From: Actinacidiphila cocklensis
Lineage (GTDB): Bacteria; Actinomycetota; Actinomycetes; Streptomycetales; Streptomycetaceae
Assembly: GCF_907177275.1 (NCBI RefSeq)
Contig: NZ_CAJSLV010000058.1
Span: forward strand, 58,580 to 122,579
Reading direction: 5' to 3'
DNA: 64,000 bases
A program made the translations under genes and the position numbers. The notes below the pieces were generated by a model. That model was not told the origin of the DNA. It did not search any database and saw only the letters and a program-made list of their open reading frames with translations. Position 1 is the first letter of the stretch. Every line of letters starts with the position of its first letter. This document shows positions 8,716 through 16,513 of this stretch, piece after piece.

Positions 8716-10248
8716 TTGTCCCCCACTGCCCGCGATCCCCATCTGCCGGCGGTCCATCCGAGACCGCCGAAAAACTGGATCAACGACCCCAACGGCCTGT
8801 GCTTCCACGACGGGCACTACCACGTCTTCCACCAGTACAACCCGCACGGCCCCGAGCACTCCGGCGTTCACTGGGGGCACATGCGCAGCACCGACCTCGT
8901 CTCCTGGCAGTCCCTTCCGGTCGCCCTCACCCCGACGCCCGGCGGCGAGGACGCTGACGGATGCTTCTCCGGCAACGCGGTCTCCCACAAAGGCCGCCTC
9001 ATCGCCTTCTACTCCGCCTACCGCAAGGACCGCTGGCACCAGCCGATCGCCGCAGCCGAGTCCCGCGACGGCGGACTCACCTGGGCCAAGCGGCCCGGCC
9101 TGCTCATCCCCGATCCGCCTCCCGGCACGACGATGTACCGCGATCCCTACGTCTGGCGGCACGACGGCGGGTGGCGCATGCTTGTCGGCGCCGGCCTCAC
9201 TGGCGACCGAGGCGCTGCCCTTCTCTACGAGTCGCCCGATCTCGAATCGTGGCGCTATCTCGGCCCCTTCTTCGCCGCCGACGACGGTCACCTCCCTGGA
9301 ACGGGCGGGTGGACCGGCTGGGAGTGCCCCCAGTACGCCACCTTCGGCGACCGCGGAGCGCTCATCGTCAGCCTGTGGGACGCGGCAGACGGTCCCAGCA
9401 GCGTCCGCGCCTATGTGGGATCCGAACACGAGGGCACCTTCCAGCCGGCCGCGCACCACCTGCTCGACCACGGACCGGACTTCTACGCGCCGGCCCTGCT
9501 GCACGCTCCCGCGGGTCCTTCCGACCCTGAAGTCGAGGGAGGAGGCCGATGGCTGCTGTGGGGCTGGTCGTGGGAAGCCCGCGACTCCGAGTGGACAGCG
9601 CAGGCCGGGTGGGCCGGGGTCCTGACCCTGCCCCGCGAGATTTCCCTGAGCAACGACGGCCGGGTTCACCAGCAGCCGGCGCGGGAACTGCTGCTCCAGC
9701 GCCGGTCGCAGCTCGTTCGTGCCACCGGGCGCTCGGCGACAACCGACGCCACCGGCCTCGGCAGCGTCGGCCGGACCTTCGACCTCACCGCCCGGCTGCG
9801 GCCGGAAGCCGGGGATACGGCGCGCTTGCGTCTCACCACCGCGGACGACGGGACGGAGTACCTCGACATCACGGTCGACATCACCGCACGCCACCTCGCC
9901 GTGGACCGCAACCGCGGCTCCCGGGACCCCCGGGCACGCCGGGGCCGCTACACCATGCCCCTGGACGGCGCGGCTGGCACGGACGGCGCCGTGGAGATGC
10001 GGGTCGTGGTGGATGCGTCGATCGTGGAGGTCTTCCTGCCGACCGGTCAGGCGATGACCGTACGCTGGTACCCCACTGCCGAGCCCCCCTGGCGGCTGCA
10101 GTTCCTTGGCAACGGGCACTACACAGTCGACGCGTGGGAGCTGGGGCCGCAGGTCTCACAGGGGAATCCGGACAGCTCCGGCGCCCGTACCGGAAGCACG
10201 ATCGCGGCCGACCTGCGGCCTCTTGAGGAGAGCTCCACCACCTCCTGA
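8716..10248 (+). CDS. Intracellular GH32 beta-fructosidase
   Basis: About 510 residues, with no signal peptide. The nucleophile motif WINDPNG is at 21-27 (Asp24), followed by MYRDPYVW and WECPQYA for the stabiliser and acid/base, then a C-terminal beta-sandwich with VDASIVEVFLPTG. The best start is TTG 8716 with GAAGGA five bases upstream; an in-frame ATG at 8632 would overlap the permease gene and add an odd extension. As the last gene of the importer operon it probably hydrolyses imported fructo-oligosaccharides or sucrose to fructose for the kinase at 136. Phosphorylated substrates (sucrose-6-P) are unlikely because no PTS genes are present here. Confidence 0.9.
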   Translation: MSPTARDPHLPAVHPRPPKNWINDPNGLCFHDGHYHVFHQYNPHGPEHSGVHWGHMRSTDLVSWQSLPVALTPTPGGEDADGCFSGNAVSHKGRLIAFYSAYRKDRWHQPIAAAESRDGGLTWAKRPGLLIPDPPPGTTMYRDPYVWRHDGGWRMLVGAGLTGDRGAALLYESPDLESWRYLGPFFAADDGHLPGTGGWTGWECPQYATFGDRGALIVSLWDAADGPSSVRAYVGSEHEGTFQPAAHHLLDHGPDFYAPALLHAPAGPSDPEVEGGGRWLLWGWSWEARDSEWTAQAGWAGVLTLPREISLSNDGRVHQQPARELLLQRRSQLVRATGRSATTDATGLGSVGRTFDLTARLRPEAGDTARLRLTTADDGTEYLDITVDITARHLAVDRNRGSRDPRARRGRYTMPLDGAAGTDGAVEMRVVVDASIVEVFLPTGQAMTVRWYPTAEPPWRLQFLGNGHYTVDAWELGPQVSQGNPDSSGARTGSTIAADLRPLEESSTTS

Positions 10249-10268
10249 GACAGGCACACGGCACCCAT

Positions 10269-10309
10269 GAGGTCGGCCCGAACGCGCCACACGCGTTCGG
10301 GCCGACCTC
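10269..10309. terminator. Strong bidirectional terminator hairpin
   Basis: A perfect 18-bp stem, GAGGTCGGCCCGAACGCG and its complement, around the loop CCACA. It lies between the convergent intracellular GH32 (ends 10248) and the lacI gene ending at 10326, so it probably terminates both. Confidence 0.85.
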
Positions 10310-10325
10310 TTGTCCGCCTGTCCTC

Positions 10326-11357
10326 CTACGGCCGCGGCGGTCCCACCGAACCACGCTGGCGCACCGGCATCGCCACCCTGTGGACTCTTGGTTCGAGCGG
10401 CTTGCCCGACAGGACGGTCTCGACCGCGAGGTGTCCCATCTGATAGTGAGGCAGCGCCAGCGTGGTCAGTGCCGGCCGAAGCCACGAAGCGATGTCCTGG
10501 TCGTCGAAGGAGACCACGGTGACGTCGTCCGGTACGGACAGGCCTGCCTCGGCCAGCGCCTGGTAAGCGCCGAAAGACAGTCTGTCGGTGGAGCACACCA
10601 GCGCCCGGGGCGGTGAGCCGTCTTGCAGAAGTCGCCGCGTTTCCCGGTAACCGTCCTCGGCGTTCCATTCGCACTCCACAACACCGTCGAGTCCGGTGCG
10701 TGCTGCGCGCAGTACCTCCTGCAGCCCCCGCATCCGTTCGTTGCCGGCGAAGTTCCCCTCCGGCGTGGCGGGCACGGCCTTGTGCCCGCCGATGGCCCAG
10801 ATGCCGCTGCGGTGACCGTGCTCCGTGAGCATCCGACCGGCGTTGCGGCCGGCCTCCACCTCGTCGGGGACCACGCAGGGTGCCCCGAATCCGGGGGCCA
10901 GGCAGTTCAGCAGCACCACGCGGTGACCGTGCAGTTCTTTGGGCGGTGTGACGTAGCGGGTGTACATCGAGGCCAGAATTACCGCGTCGACCTGGCGGTC
11001 CAGAAGAGCGTTGACCAGAGTGGACTCCGAGCTGTCCGTGCCGCCTGTCTCCGTGATGAACAGCAGGTGGTCCCGGGCCGCGGCGGCCTCCAGGGCGCCC
11101 CGTATCGCCTCGCCCGCGAAGGGCGTGGTGGTCAGAGCGTCCGAGACGAGGCCGATGGTCTGCGTGGTTTTGGTGCGCAGGCTACGGGCAGTCACATTGG
11201 GCCGGTAGCCCAGCGTCTTCGCCGCCTCGTGCACCCTGGCGCTGGCAGCTTCGGAAATCCGCAAGTCGGTGCGGCCGGAGAGCACCACGGACGCCGTCGT
11301 CTGCGAGACACCCGCGCTGCGAGCGACATCGCTCATGGTCACCCGTCGACCGGTCAT
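10326..11357 (-). CDS. LacI-family transcriptional regulator, second copy
   Basis: A 343-residue LacI/GalR repressor with the HTH MSDVARSAGVSQTTASVVLS near residues 8-27, a hinge (ARVHEAAKTLGYRPN) and an effector domain (GLVSDALTTTPFAGEAI; STDRLSFGAYQALAEAG; VVSFDDQDIASWLRPAL). AAAGG lies about 6 bases before the ATG. It shares the D-A/E-T-T-P and F-D-x-Q segments with the regulator at 4236, so the two are related but not recent copies. It lies downstream of the giant GH32 on the same strand, beyond a hairpin, and may control that gene or the TGTCAACG operators at 1207-1249. Confidence 0.92.
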   Translation of the reverse strand: MTGRRVTMSDVARSAGVSQTTASVVLSGRTDLRISEAASARVHEAAKTLGYRPNVTARSLRTKTTQTIGLVSDALTTTPFAGEAIRGALEAAAARDHLLFITETGGTDSSESTLVNALLDRQVDAVILASMYTRYVTPPKELHGHRVVLLNCLAPGFGAPCVVPDEVEAGRNAGRMLTEHGHRSGIWAIGGHKAVPATPEGNFAGNERMRGLQEVLRAARTGLDGVVECEWNAEDGYRETRRLLQDGSPPRALVCSTDRLSFGAYQALAEAGLSVPDDVTVVSFDDQDIASWLRPALTTLALPHYQMGHLAVETVLSGKPLEPRVHRVAMPVRQRGSVGPPRP

Positions 11358-11440
11358 CGTTCACCTTTCTGTCCTGCTACCCGTCACTGTTCGGGCAGCC
11401 GGCATGATGCTGGGACCTTGCCGTGCTTGCCACGCCCGAG

Positions 11441-11473
11441 GGGCACCGCGCCGATGGACTCGGCGCGGTGCCC
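11441..11473 (-). terminator. Terminator after the large GH32
   Basis: A perfect 14-bp stem, GGGCACCGCGCCGA and TCGGCGCGGTGCCC, with loop TGGAC, starting 14 bp beyond the stop of the large GH32 on the minus strand. It probably uncouples the GH32 from the lacI gene that follows. Confidence 0.8.
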
Positions 11474-11486
11474 GGGTGGGTCGTGG

Positions 11487-14400
11487 TCAGCTGGTCATGC
11501 TGTTCATCCGCCAGACGGTCATCGAGTCCACCTTCGCCCCGTCGCCGAAGAGTTGCAGGCCCAACGAGTCGTCGCGGAAATCGTAGGCGCGCGTGGTGAT
11601 CGACTTGAACGAGTCGGCGTACGCCTCAACCATCGAACGATCCAGGAAGACGTCCAGGGACACCTTGCCGCCGTCGAGGGCCAGCGGTCCGCTCTGCACG
11701 CCGAGATTGCTGTCGACGTCGGAGTTGTTCCCTGTCTTGGTCCGGTCCACGCCGAACGTGCCGCCGCCGGAATTGTCGTAGAAGAGGCGGGTGCGTTCCT
11801 CACCTGCCGGGCTGCGCAGTACGTCGAGGCCGAAGTTCTGAGCGGTTCCCGGCTCCATGGTCAGCCGGATGTGCAGCATGTCCCCCTTCACCGAGGCCAG
11901 GTTCGTGTTGACGTCGGCAATGCTCAGGGGGCCGGTGACGTCGACCAGCGGAGATCCGGCGTGCAGGCTGGTGAGCTCGTCGACCGGCTTGATTCCCAGG
12001 TCGCCGTCAGGAAGCATGCTCAGCTGCACCGGGAGCCCGGCGTTGTGTGCCCAGCCGGCGTCGTAGTGAGCCTGTTCGGTGCGCCGGTCCTGGGCGATGC
12101 TGAACACCAGGGACCGCCCCTTGGCGTCCACCGTCCCGCTGGGTCCGGTGAAGTGCTCCCCGTAGTCGAACATCCGCGGCGCCGCGCTGTCCGGCGTCCA
12201 CGTGTGCGTCGCATGGTCCCAGGTACCGACCCAGTACAGGGTGTTCTTGCTGCTGTACGGGCTCCCGTTGGGGAAGGCCGGGTTGACGAGCAGCACGTTG
12301 CGCTGCCGCCCCTGGGCGTCCTTGCCGATGGGCAGGAAGACGGGCAGCTCCCACACCTGGCCCGACTTGGGGTAGGCGTTGACGTCGCCGGTCATCAGGG
12401 GGCCGACGTATGTCCAGTGTGTCAGGTCTGTCGAGGAGTACATCAAGGCCGTGCCGCCGACATCGGCGCCGCCGGTGGTCTGCACTCCGGAGCCCACCAG
12501 TTCGTACCAGACGCTGCCCTCCTTCCACACGTACGGGTCGCGGAACTCGCCGACGCGCACCTTGCGTCCAGTGCCTACGTTCGCGTTGGGATCCTGCTGG
12601 GTGACCAGCTGGGGATCCATCTTCCACTGTTCGAGGTCGGGGTCCGTGGGGTCGACCGGCCGGGCGGTGCCGACGGCCTGGTTGGGGTGCTGCGAGTCGT
12701 TGCCTGCGGTGAAGAACAGGACCGGGTTGCCGTTGGCGTCGGTGGTGGCGCCACCGGACCATACGCCGTCGGGAGCAACGCTGTCGGCGGTGGGCGCCAA
12801 CGCCACGGGCAGGTCGCGCCAGTGCACGAGGTCCTTGCTCACGGCGTGTCCCCAGCTGATGTTGTGCCAGTAGGGGCCGTGCACGTTGTGCTGGTAGAAG
12901 AGGTGGTACTGCCCGTTGATGAAGATCGGGGCGTGCGGTTCGTTCATCCACGCGTTGGGCGGGGTGAAGTGGTAGCCGGGACGGTATTTGTCCCCGGCGT
13001 ACTTCGACCGGTCCTCCGTCATGTCGGCCGTCGGGATCTTTCCGCCGACGAAGGTGGCCAGGTCCTGGCTGTGCTCCTGAGCGACCTGCGTGGCGTCCAG
13101 CGGCCGGTCGTATACCTTCACCTCGTCGATCAGACCACTGAACATGTTCACGGCGAAGGTGCCATTGATGATCTCGGGCTGGTTGTGCCGCCCGATCAGC
13201 AGCGGCACCGACGCGGGCTGGATCAGGGCGCCGACCGGAACGGCCGTCTCGGCCACCTGGGCGCCGTTGAGGTACAGCCGCATCAGCCCGTGCGCGGAGT
13301 CGAACGTCGCCACCACATGCGCCCAGGAGCCGGCGGTGAGTGCGGCAGACTGCGGCACAGTCACCTCGCGCCAGGCGTCGCCGGTGCCGACCCCCAGCTT
13401 CCACACGCCATGCCGTCCCACCCCCAGGGAGAAGCCGCGGTTGGCCCCGGCGTCCTGCTGGTTGACGATCGCCGAGACCTTGCCGGCGTCACCCCACTCG
13501 AAGGCACGCGGCGCGACCCACGCGTCCAGGGTGAGGCCGTCTGAGACCGCCGGCACCTGGGCGGCGCTGCGGGTCACCCATGTGGAATAGCCGTCGAACA
13601 GCAGCGCTTTGGACAGGACGCCCTTGCCCGCGTCGGCGGGCTGCCACAGCGGGTCGCTGTTCGGCTTGTAGACGGCGTTGTTGAAGACGTAGCTGATCGG
13701 GTCGGCCTGATGGCTGATCCGCTCGGTCGTGGCCGCTCCCTTGCCTTCGTCGAAGTTCCAGTAGGCGACCGGGCCGCCGTTCGGATCCTTCGGCTGGTCC
13801 AAGCCCACACGGACGTCGTCGAGGTTGATGTGGCCGAAGTCGCCCGTGGCCTGATCCACCACCTTGATCCGCAACTGCTGGCCGACCCGGTCCCGGACGT
13901 CCCACGTCACCCGCCGATATGCCTCGCCGTTCAGGCCGGTGGCCTTCTGGAGCACCGTGCCGTCCGCGAGCGTCAGGGCGACGTACAGGTTGTTCAGGTC
14001 CTGGCCGCCCGATACCAGTGCGCTGACCATTCCCGTTCCCGACAGGGTAAAGGCGTTCGAGGTCAACGTCCCCACGGCCGCGTCACCACCGGCCTTGAAG
14101 CCCCACAGGTGGTACGTGCCCTGCTGGTTGAAGCAGCAGCCCCAGCCCCAGCCGGTGTCGGATGTGACGGCCGCGGCCTGGAACGCGGTACCCGAGGGAG
14201 TCCATCCCGTCAGGTCACCCGTCTCGAAGTCCGGGTTGGCCAGGGTCGTCGATGCTGCCGCGTCGAGGCCGACGCGGACGTCGTCGAGGTTGATGTGGCC
14301 CCAGCCGCCCGTGGCCTGATCCACCACCTTGATCCGCAACTGCTGGCCGACCCGGTCCCGGACGTCCCATGTCACCCTCCGGTATGCCTCGTCGTTCAGG

Positions 14401-14831
14401 CCGGTGGCCTTCTGGAGCACGGTGCCGTCCGCGAGCGTCAGCGCAACGTACTCGTGATCGGGATCGTTGCCCCCTGACACCAGGGCACTGACCATCCCCG
14501 TACCGGACAGGGTGAACGCATCCGAGGTCAACATCCCCACGGCCGCGTCACCACCGGCCTTGAAGCCCCACAGGTGGTACGTGCCCTGCTGGTTGAAGCA
14601 GCAGCCCCAGCCCCAGCCCGGGTCGGAACTTACTGAGCCGGCCTGGAACGCAGTACCCGAGGGGGTCCAGCCACTGAGGTCACCCGTCTCAAAACCCGGG
14701 TTGACGATGTCGATTGCTGCTGCACTCGCCGACGGAGCGGTCAGCACGGAGCCGAGCGGCAGACACAGCAGCAGTGCGAGCAGCATGCGAACGAGGACGC
14801 GTCGTCCAGACGCAGCGGAGTGTCTACGCAT
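11487..14831 (-). CDS. Giant secreted multimodular GH32 with Glu at the nucleophile position
   Basis: 1114 residues. A signal peptide (RRVLVRMLLALLLCLPLGSV, cleavage after ASA near 37) is followed by two near-identical ~150-residue beta-sandwich modules (about 40-190 and 195-345), each with NPGFETGDLSGW-type starts and the Cys-Cys motif GWGWGCCFNQQGTYHLWGF. These are probably carbohydrate-binding. A LamG/concanavalin-like domain follows (about 350-585), then the GH32 propeller. Its nucleophile motif reads WMNEPHA (628-634), with Glu631 where GH32 normally has Asp. FRDPYVW is intact, and the acid/base region reads WELP instead of WECP. A C-terminal sandwich ends with DVFLDRSMVEAYAD. It presumably attacks polymeric fructan outside the cell; hydrolase versus transferase activity cannot be told from sequence. 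Confidence 0.87.
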   Translation of the reverse strand: MRRHSAASGRRVLVRMLLALLLCLPLGSVLTAPSASAAAIDIVNPGFETGDLSGWTPSGTAFQAGSVSSDPGWGWGCCFNQQGTYHLWGFKAGGDAAVGMLTSDAFTLSGTGMVSALVSGGNDPDHEYVALTLADGTVLQKATGLNDEAYRRVTWDVRDRVGQQLRIKVVDQATGGWGHINLDDVRVGLDAAASTTLANPDFETGDLTGWTPSGTAFQAAAVTSDTGWGWGCCFNQQGTYHLWGFKAGGDAAVGTLTSNAFTLSGTGMVSALVSGGQDLNNLYVALTLADGTVLQKATGLNGEAYRRVTWDVRDRVGQQLRIKVVDQATGDFGHINLDDVRVGLDQPKDPNGGPVAYWNFDEGKGAATTERISHQADPISYVFNNAVYKPNSDPLWQPADAGKGVLSKALLFDGYSTWVTRSAAQVPAVSDGLTLDAWVAPRAFEWGDAGKVSAIVNQQDAGANRGFSLGVGRHGVWKLGVGTGDAWREVTVPQSAALTAGSWAHVVATFDSAHGLMRLYLNGAQVAETAVPVGALIQPASVPLLIGRHNQPEIINGTFAVNMFSGLIDEVKVYDRPLDATQVAQEHSQDLATFVGGKIPTADMTEDRSKYAGDKYRPGYHFTPPNAWMNEPHAPIFINGQYHLFYQHNVHGPYWHNISWGHAVSKDLVHWRDLPVALAPTADSVAPDGVWSGGATTDANGNPVLFFTAGNDSQHPNQAVGTARPVDPTDPDLEQWKMDPQLVTQQDPNANVGTGRKVRVGEFRDPYVWKEGSVWYELVGSGVQTTGGADVGGTALMYSSTDLTHWTYVGPLMTGDVNAYPKSGQVWELPVFLPIGKDAQGRQRNVLLVNPAFPNGSPYSSKNTLYWVGTWDHATHTWTPDSAAPRMFDYGEHFTGPSGTVDAKGRSLVFSIAQDRRTEQAHYDAGWAHNAGLPVQLSMLPDGDLGIKPVDELTSLHAGSPLVDVTGPLSIADVNTNLASVKGDMLHIRLTMEPGTAQNFGLDVLRSPAGEERTRLFYDNSGGGTFGVDRTKTGNNSDVDSNLGVQSGPLALDGGKVSLDVFLDRSMVEAYADSFKSITTRAYDFRDDSLGLQLFGDGAKVDSMTVWRMNSMTS
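13811..14703 (-). repeat. Tandem duplication encoding two binding modules
   Basis: The stretch 13811-14238 recurs at 14276-14703 with a constant offset of 465 bp (155 codons). Long runs are identical, such as the segments encoding the double-Cys motif and the GHINLDDVRVG ends. This is a recent in-frame module duplication inside the giant GH32. Confidence 0.8.
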
Positions 14832-15059
14832 GAGGTTCCCTCAGCATGACAGGCTTGCTAAATCGAATCTCCATGGACGCTGATGCTGGGGGCGTGCACG
14901 CTGCTAATACAAGGCATCACACAGCGCTCTTTGCTTATTCGTTACATTGAGTGGGGCTGTGGCCCCAGGCGAAGGTACGTATTAGCAGTCACGGCAAGTC
15001 CACCGCTGAGGCGGCCCGCGGCAGCCACGATCCCGCGACCTGCGGATCGACGTCTGGGA

Positions 15060-16003
15060 TCAACCGCGGCCGACCACATCGCCACCGCCCAACTCGCCCT
15101 GGCCCAACTACCGAAGAAGTACCGGCGCGGGCGCCAGACCCTGATCCGCACCGACTCCGCGAGCGGCACCCACGACTTCGTGTCCTGGCTCGCGCGGCGA
15201 GGACGATGGCTGTCCTACTCGGTCGGCATGACGGTCACCGAAGCGATCCACGAACACGTGCTCAAGGTTCCCGCTTCGGCCTGGACCCCGGCCGTCGAGA
15301 CCAACGGTGATACCCGGGACGGGGCCTGGGTCGCCGAACTCACCGGCAACGTCCTGCACACCTGGCCCACGGGCATGGGACTGATCGTCCGGAAGGAACG
15401 ACCCCATCCTGGCGCCCAACTGAGGACCACCGATGCGGACGGCATGCGGATCACGTGCTTCGCGACCAACACCCCGGACTCGCCGATCGCCGAACTGGAA
15501 CTCCGTCACCGGCTGCGAGCCCGGGCCGAGGACCGGATCCGCGCCGCCCGGGCCACCGGCCTGCGCAACCTGCCCCTGCATCGCACAGCCCAGAACCGGA
15601 TCTGGCTGGAGATAACGCAGATCGCGCTGGACCTGCTGGCCTGGACGCCAATGCTCGCCCTGACCGGCACGGCCAGACTCTGGGAGCCCCGCCGCCTGCG
15701 ACTCCGCCTGTTCACCACGGCCGGAGAACTCGTGACCACCGGCCGCCGACGAATCCTCCGCCTCGCCCGGCACTGGCCCTGGACCCCTCACATCACCGCA
15801 GCCCTCGACCGGCTCACCCACCTGCCCAACCCCGGCTGACCAGCAGATCCCCCGTCCCCACGACAGCAACCCAACACCCGGAACAGTGGAACCCGGCGCC
15901 ACCCCGAGACGACACTCGGGTCTTCGGCCTGCACAACCTCAGCCCACAGCACGAAAACGGTCCACCGACTCCGTCGGCGGACCGTCACGAAACTTCGAGG
16001 CTA
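15060..16003 (+). pseudogene. IS1380-family transposase remnant
   Basis: The open frame to 15839 encodes the C-terminal half of an IS1380-type DDE transposase: RTDSASGTHDFVSWLARRG with the second catalytic Asp, WTPAVETNGDTRDGAWVAEL, and the C-terminal ELELRHRLRARAEDRIRAARATG and ITAALDRLTHLP. Roughly the first 200 residues of a normal ~460-residue protein are missing, with no start at the junction. Downstream, GGTCCACCGAC and its imperfect complement form a hairpin before GTCACGAAACTTCGAGGC, which resembles an IS1380 end. It is inactive. Confidence 0.8.
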
Positions 16004-16009
16004 GCCTGT

Positions 16010-16195
16010 TGCGTGGCCACTCGGCGGTGGGCTGGGCGGTGACGCCGGCGAGGTGGAGGCGCCTGGTGCCGTGCTCGATGAAGACCAGGTGCGTACAGGC
16101 CTTTGAGGGTGACGGTGTCGAGGTGCAGGAAGTCGGCGGCGATGACGCCGTGGGCCTGGGAGGTGGGGAATTGACGCCAGGTCAGACCGGATCAC
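16010..16195 (-). pseudogene. Integrase-core transposase fragment
   Basis: Read on the minus strand this gives TWRQFPTSQAHGVIAADF, HLDTVTLKGLYA and, after a +1 frameshift near 16090, LVFIEHGTRRLHLAGVTAQPT. That is the first part of an rve-type DDE domain found in many streptomycete IS elements. Both ends are missing. It abuts the IS1380 remnant, so this is a nested pile of dead elements. The 266 bp from 16196 to 16461 hold nothing I recognise. Confidence 0.6.
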
Positions 16196-16461
16196 TTTGG
16201 AGCGGGATCGATGCACTTCGGCGCCCAAGAAGCGGTGGCGTTCCGGGTCGGTGCAGCGCCGGATCCCGCCGACCGCGTGCCGGTCGCAGCGCCTCGCTCG
16301 CCCACTGCCGACCGCGTCGGCCACTGCATGAACCGCCGGCCCTGCGCGGCCGGTCGACCCCTTGCGGGGCTTCCGTGACGCGTGCCAGGCTGAATCCCCA
16401 GTGCCGCACAGGGATGCCCTCTGCGCGGCCCCGTACATCCCTGCATCCCCCCATCTGCGTG

Positions 16462-16476
16462 TGTGAGCGCTAACAA
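16462..16476. promoter_or_regulatory. LacI-type operator of the GH43 gene
   Basis: TGTGAGCGCTAACAA contains the near-palindrome GTGAGCGCTAAC around AGCGCT, the form used by LacI-family regulators of plant-polysaccharide genes in actinomycetes. It lies 38 bp before the preferred GTG start at 16514. It also covers an alternative GTG at 16463, which argues against that start. Confidence 0.5.
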
Positions 16477-16513
16477 ACGCTCCCTCACGTTGAGTACACT
16501 CAGGGAGAAACTC

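Noticed and set aside
10623..13544. A 973-codon open frame on the plus strand opposite the lacI and giant GH32 genes
   Set aside because: It is the antisense shadow expected in 70% GC coding DNA; no recognisable domain, and the minus-strand proteins have clear family motifs.
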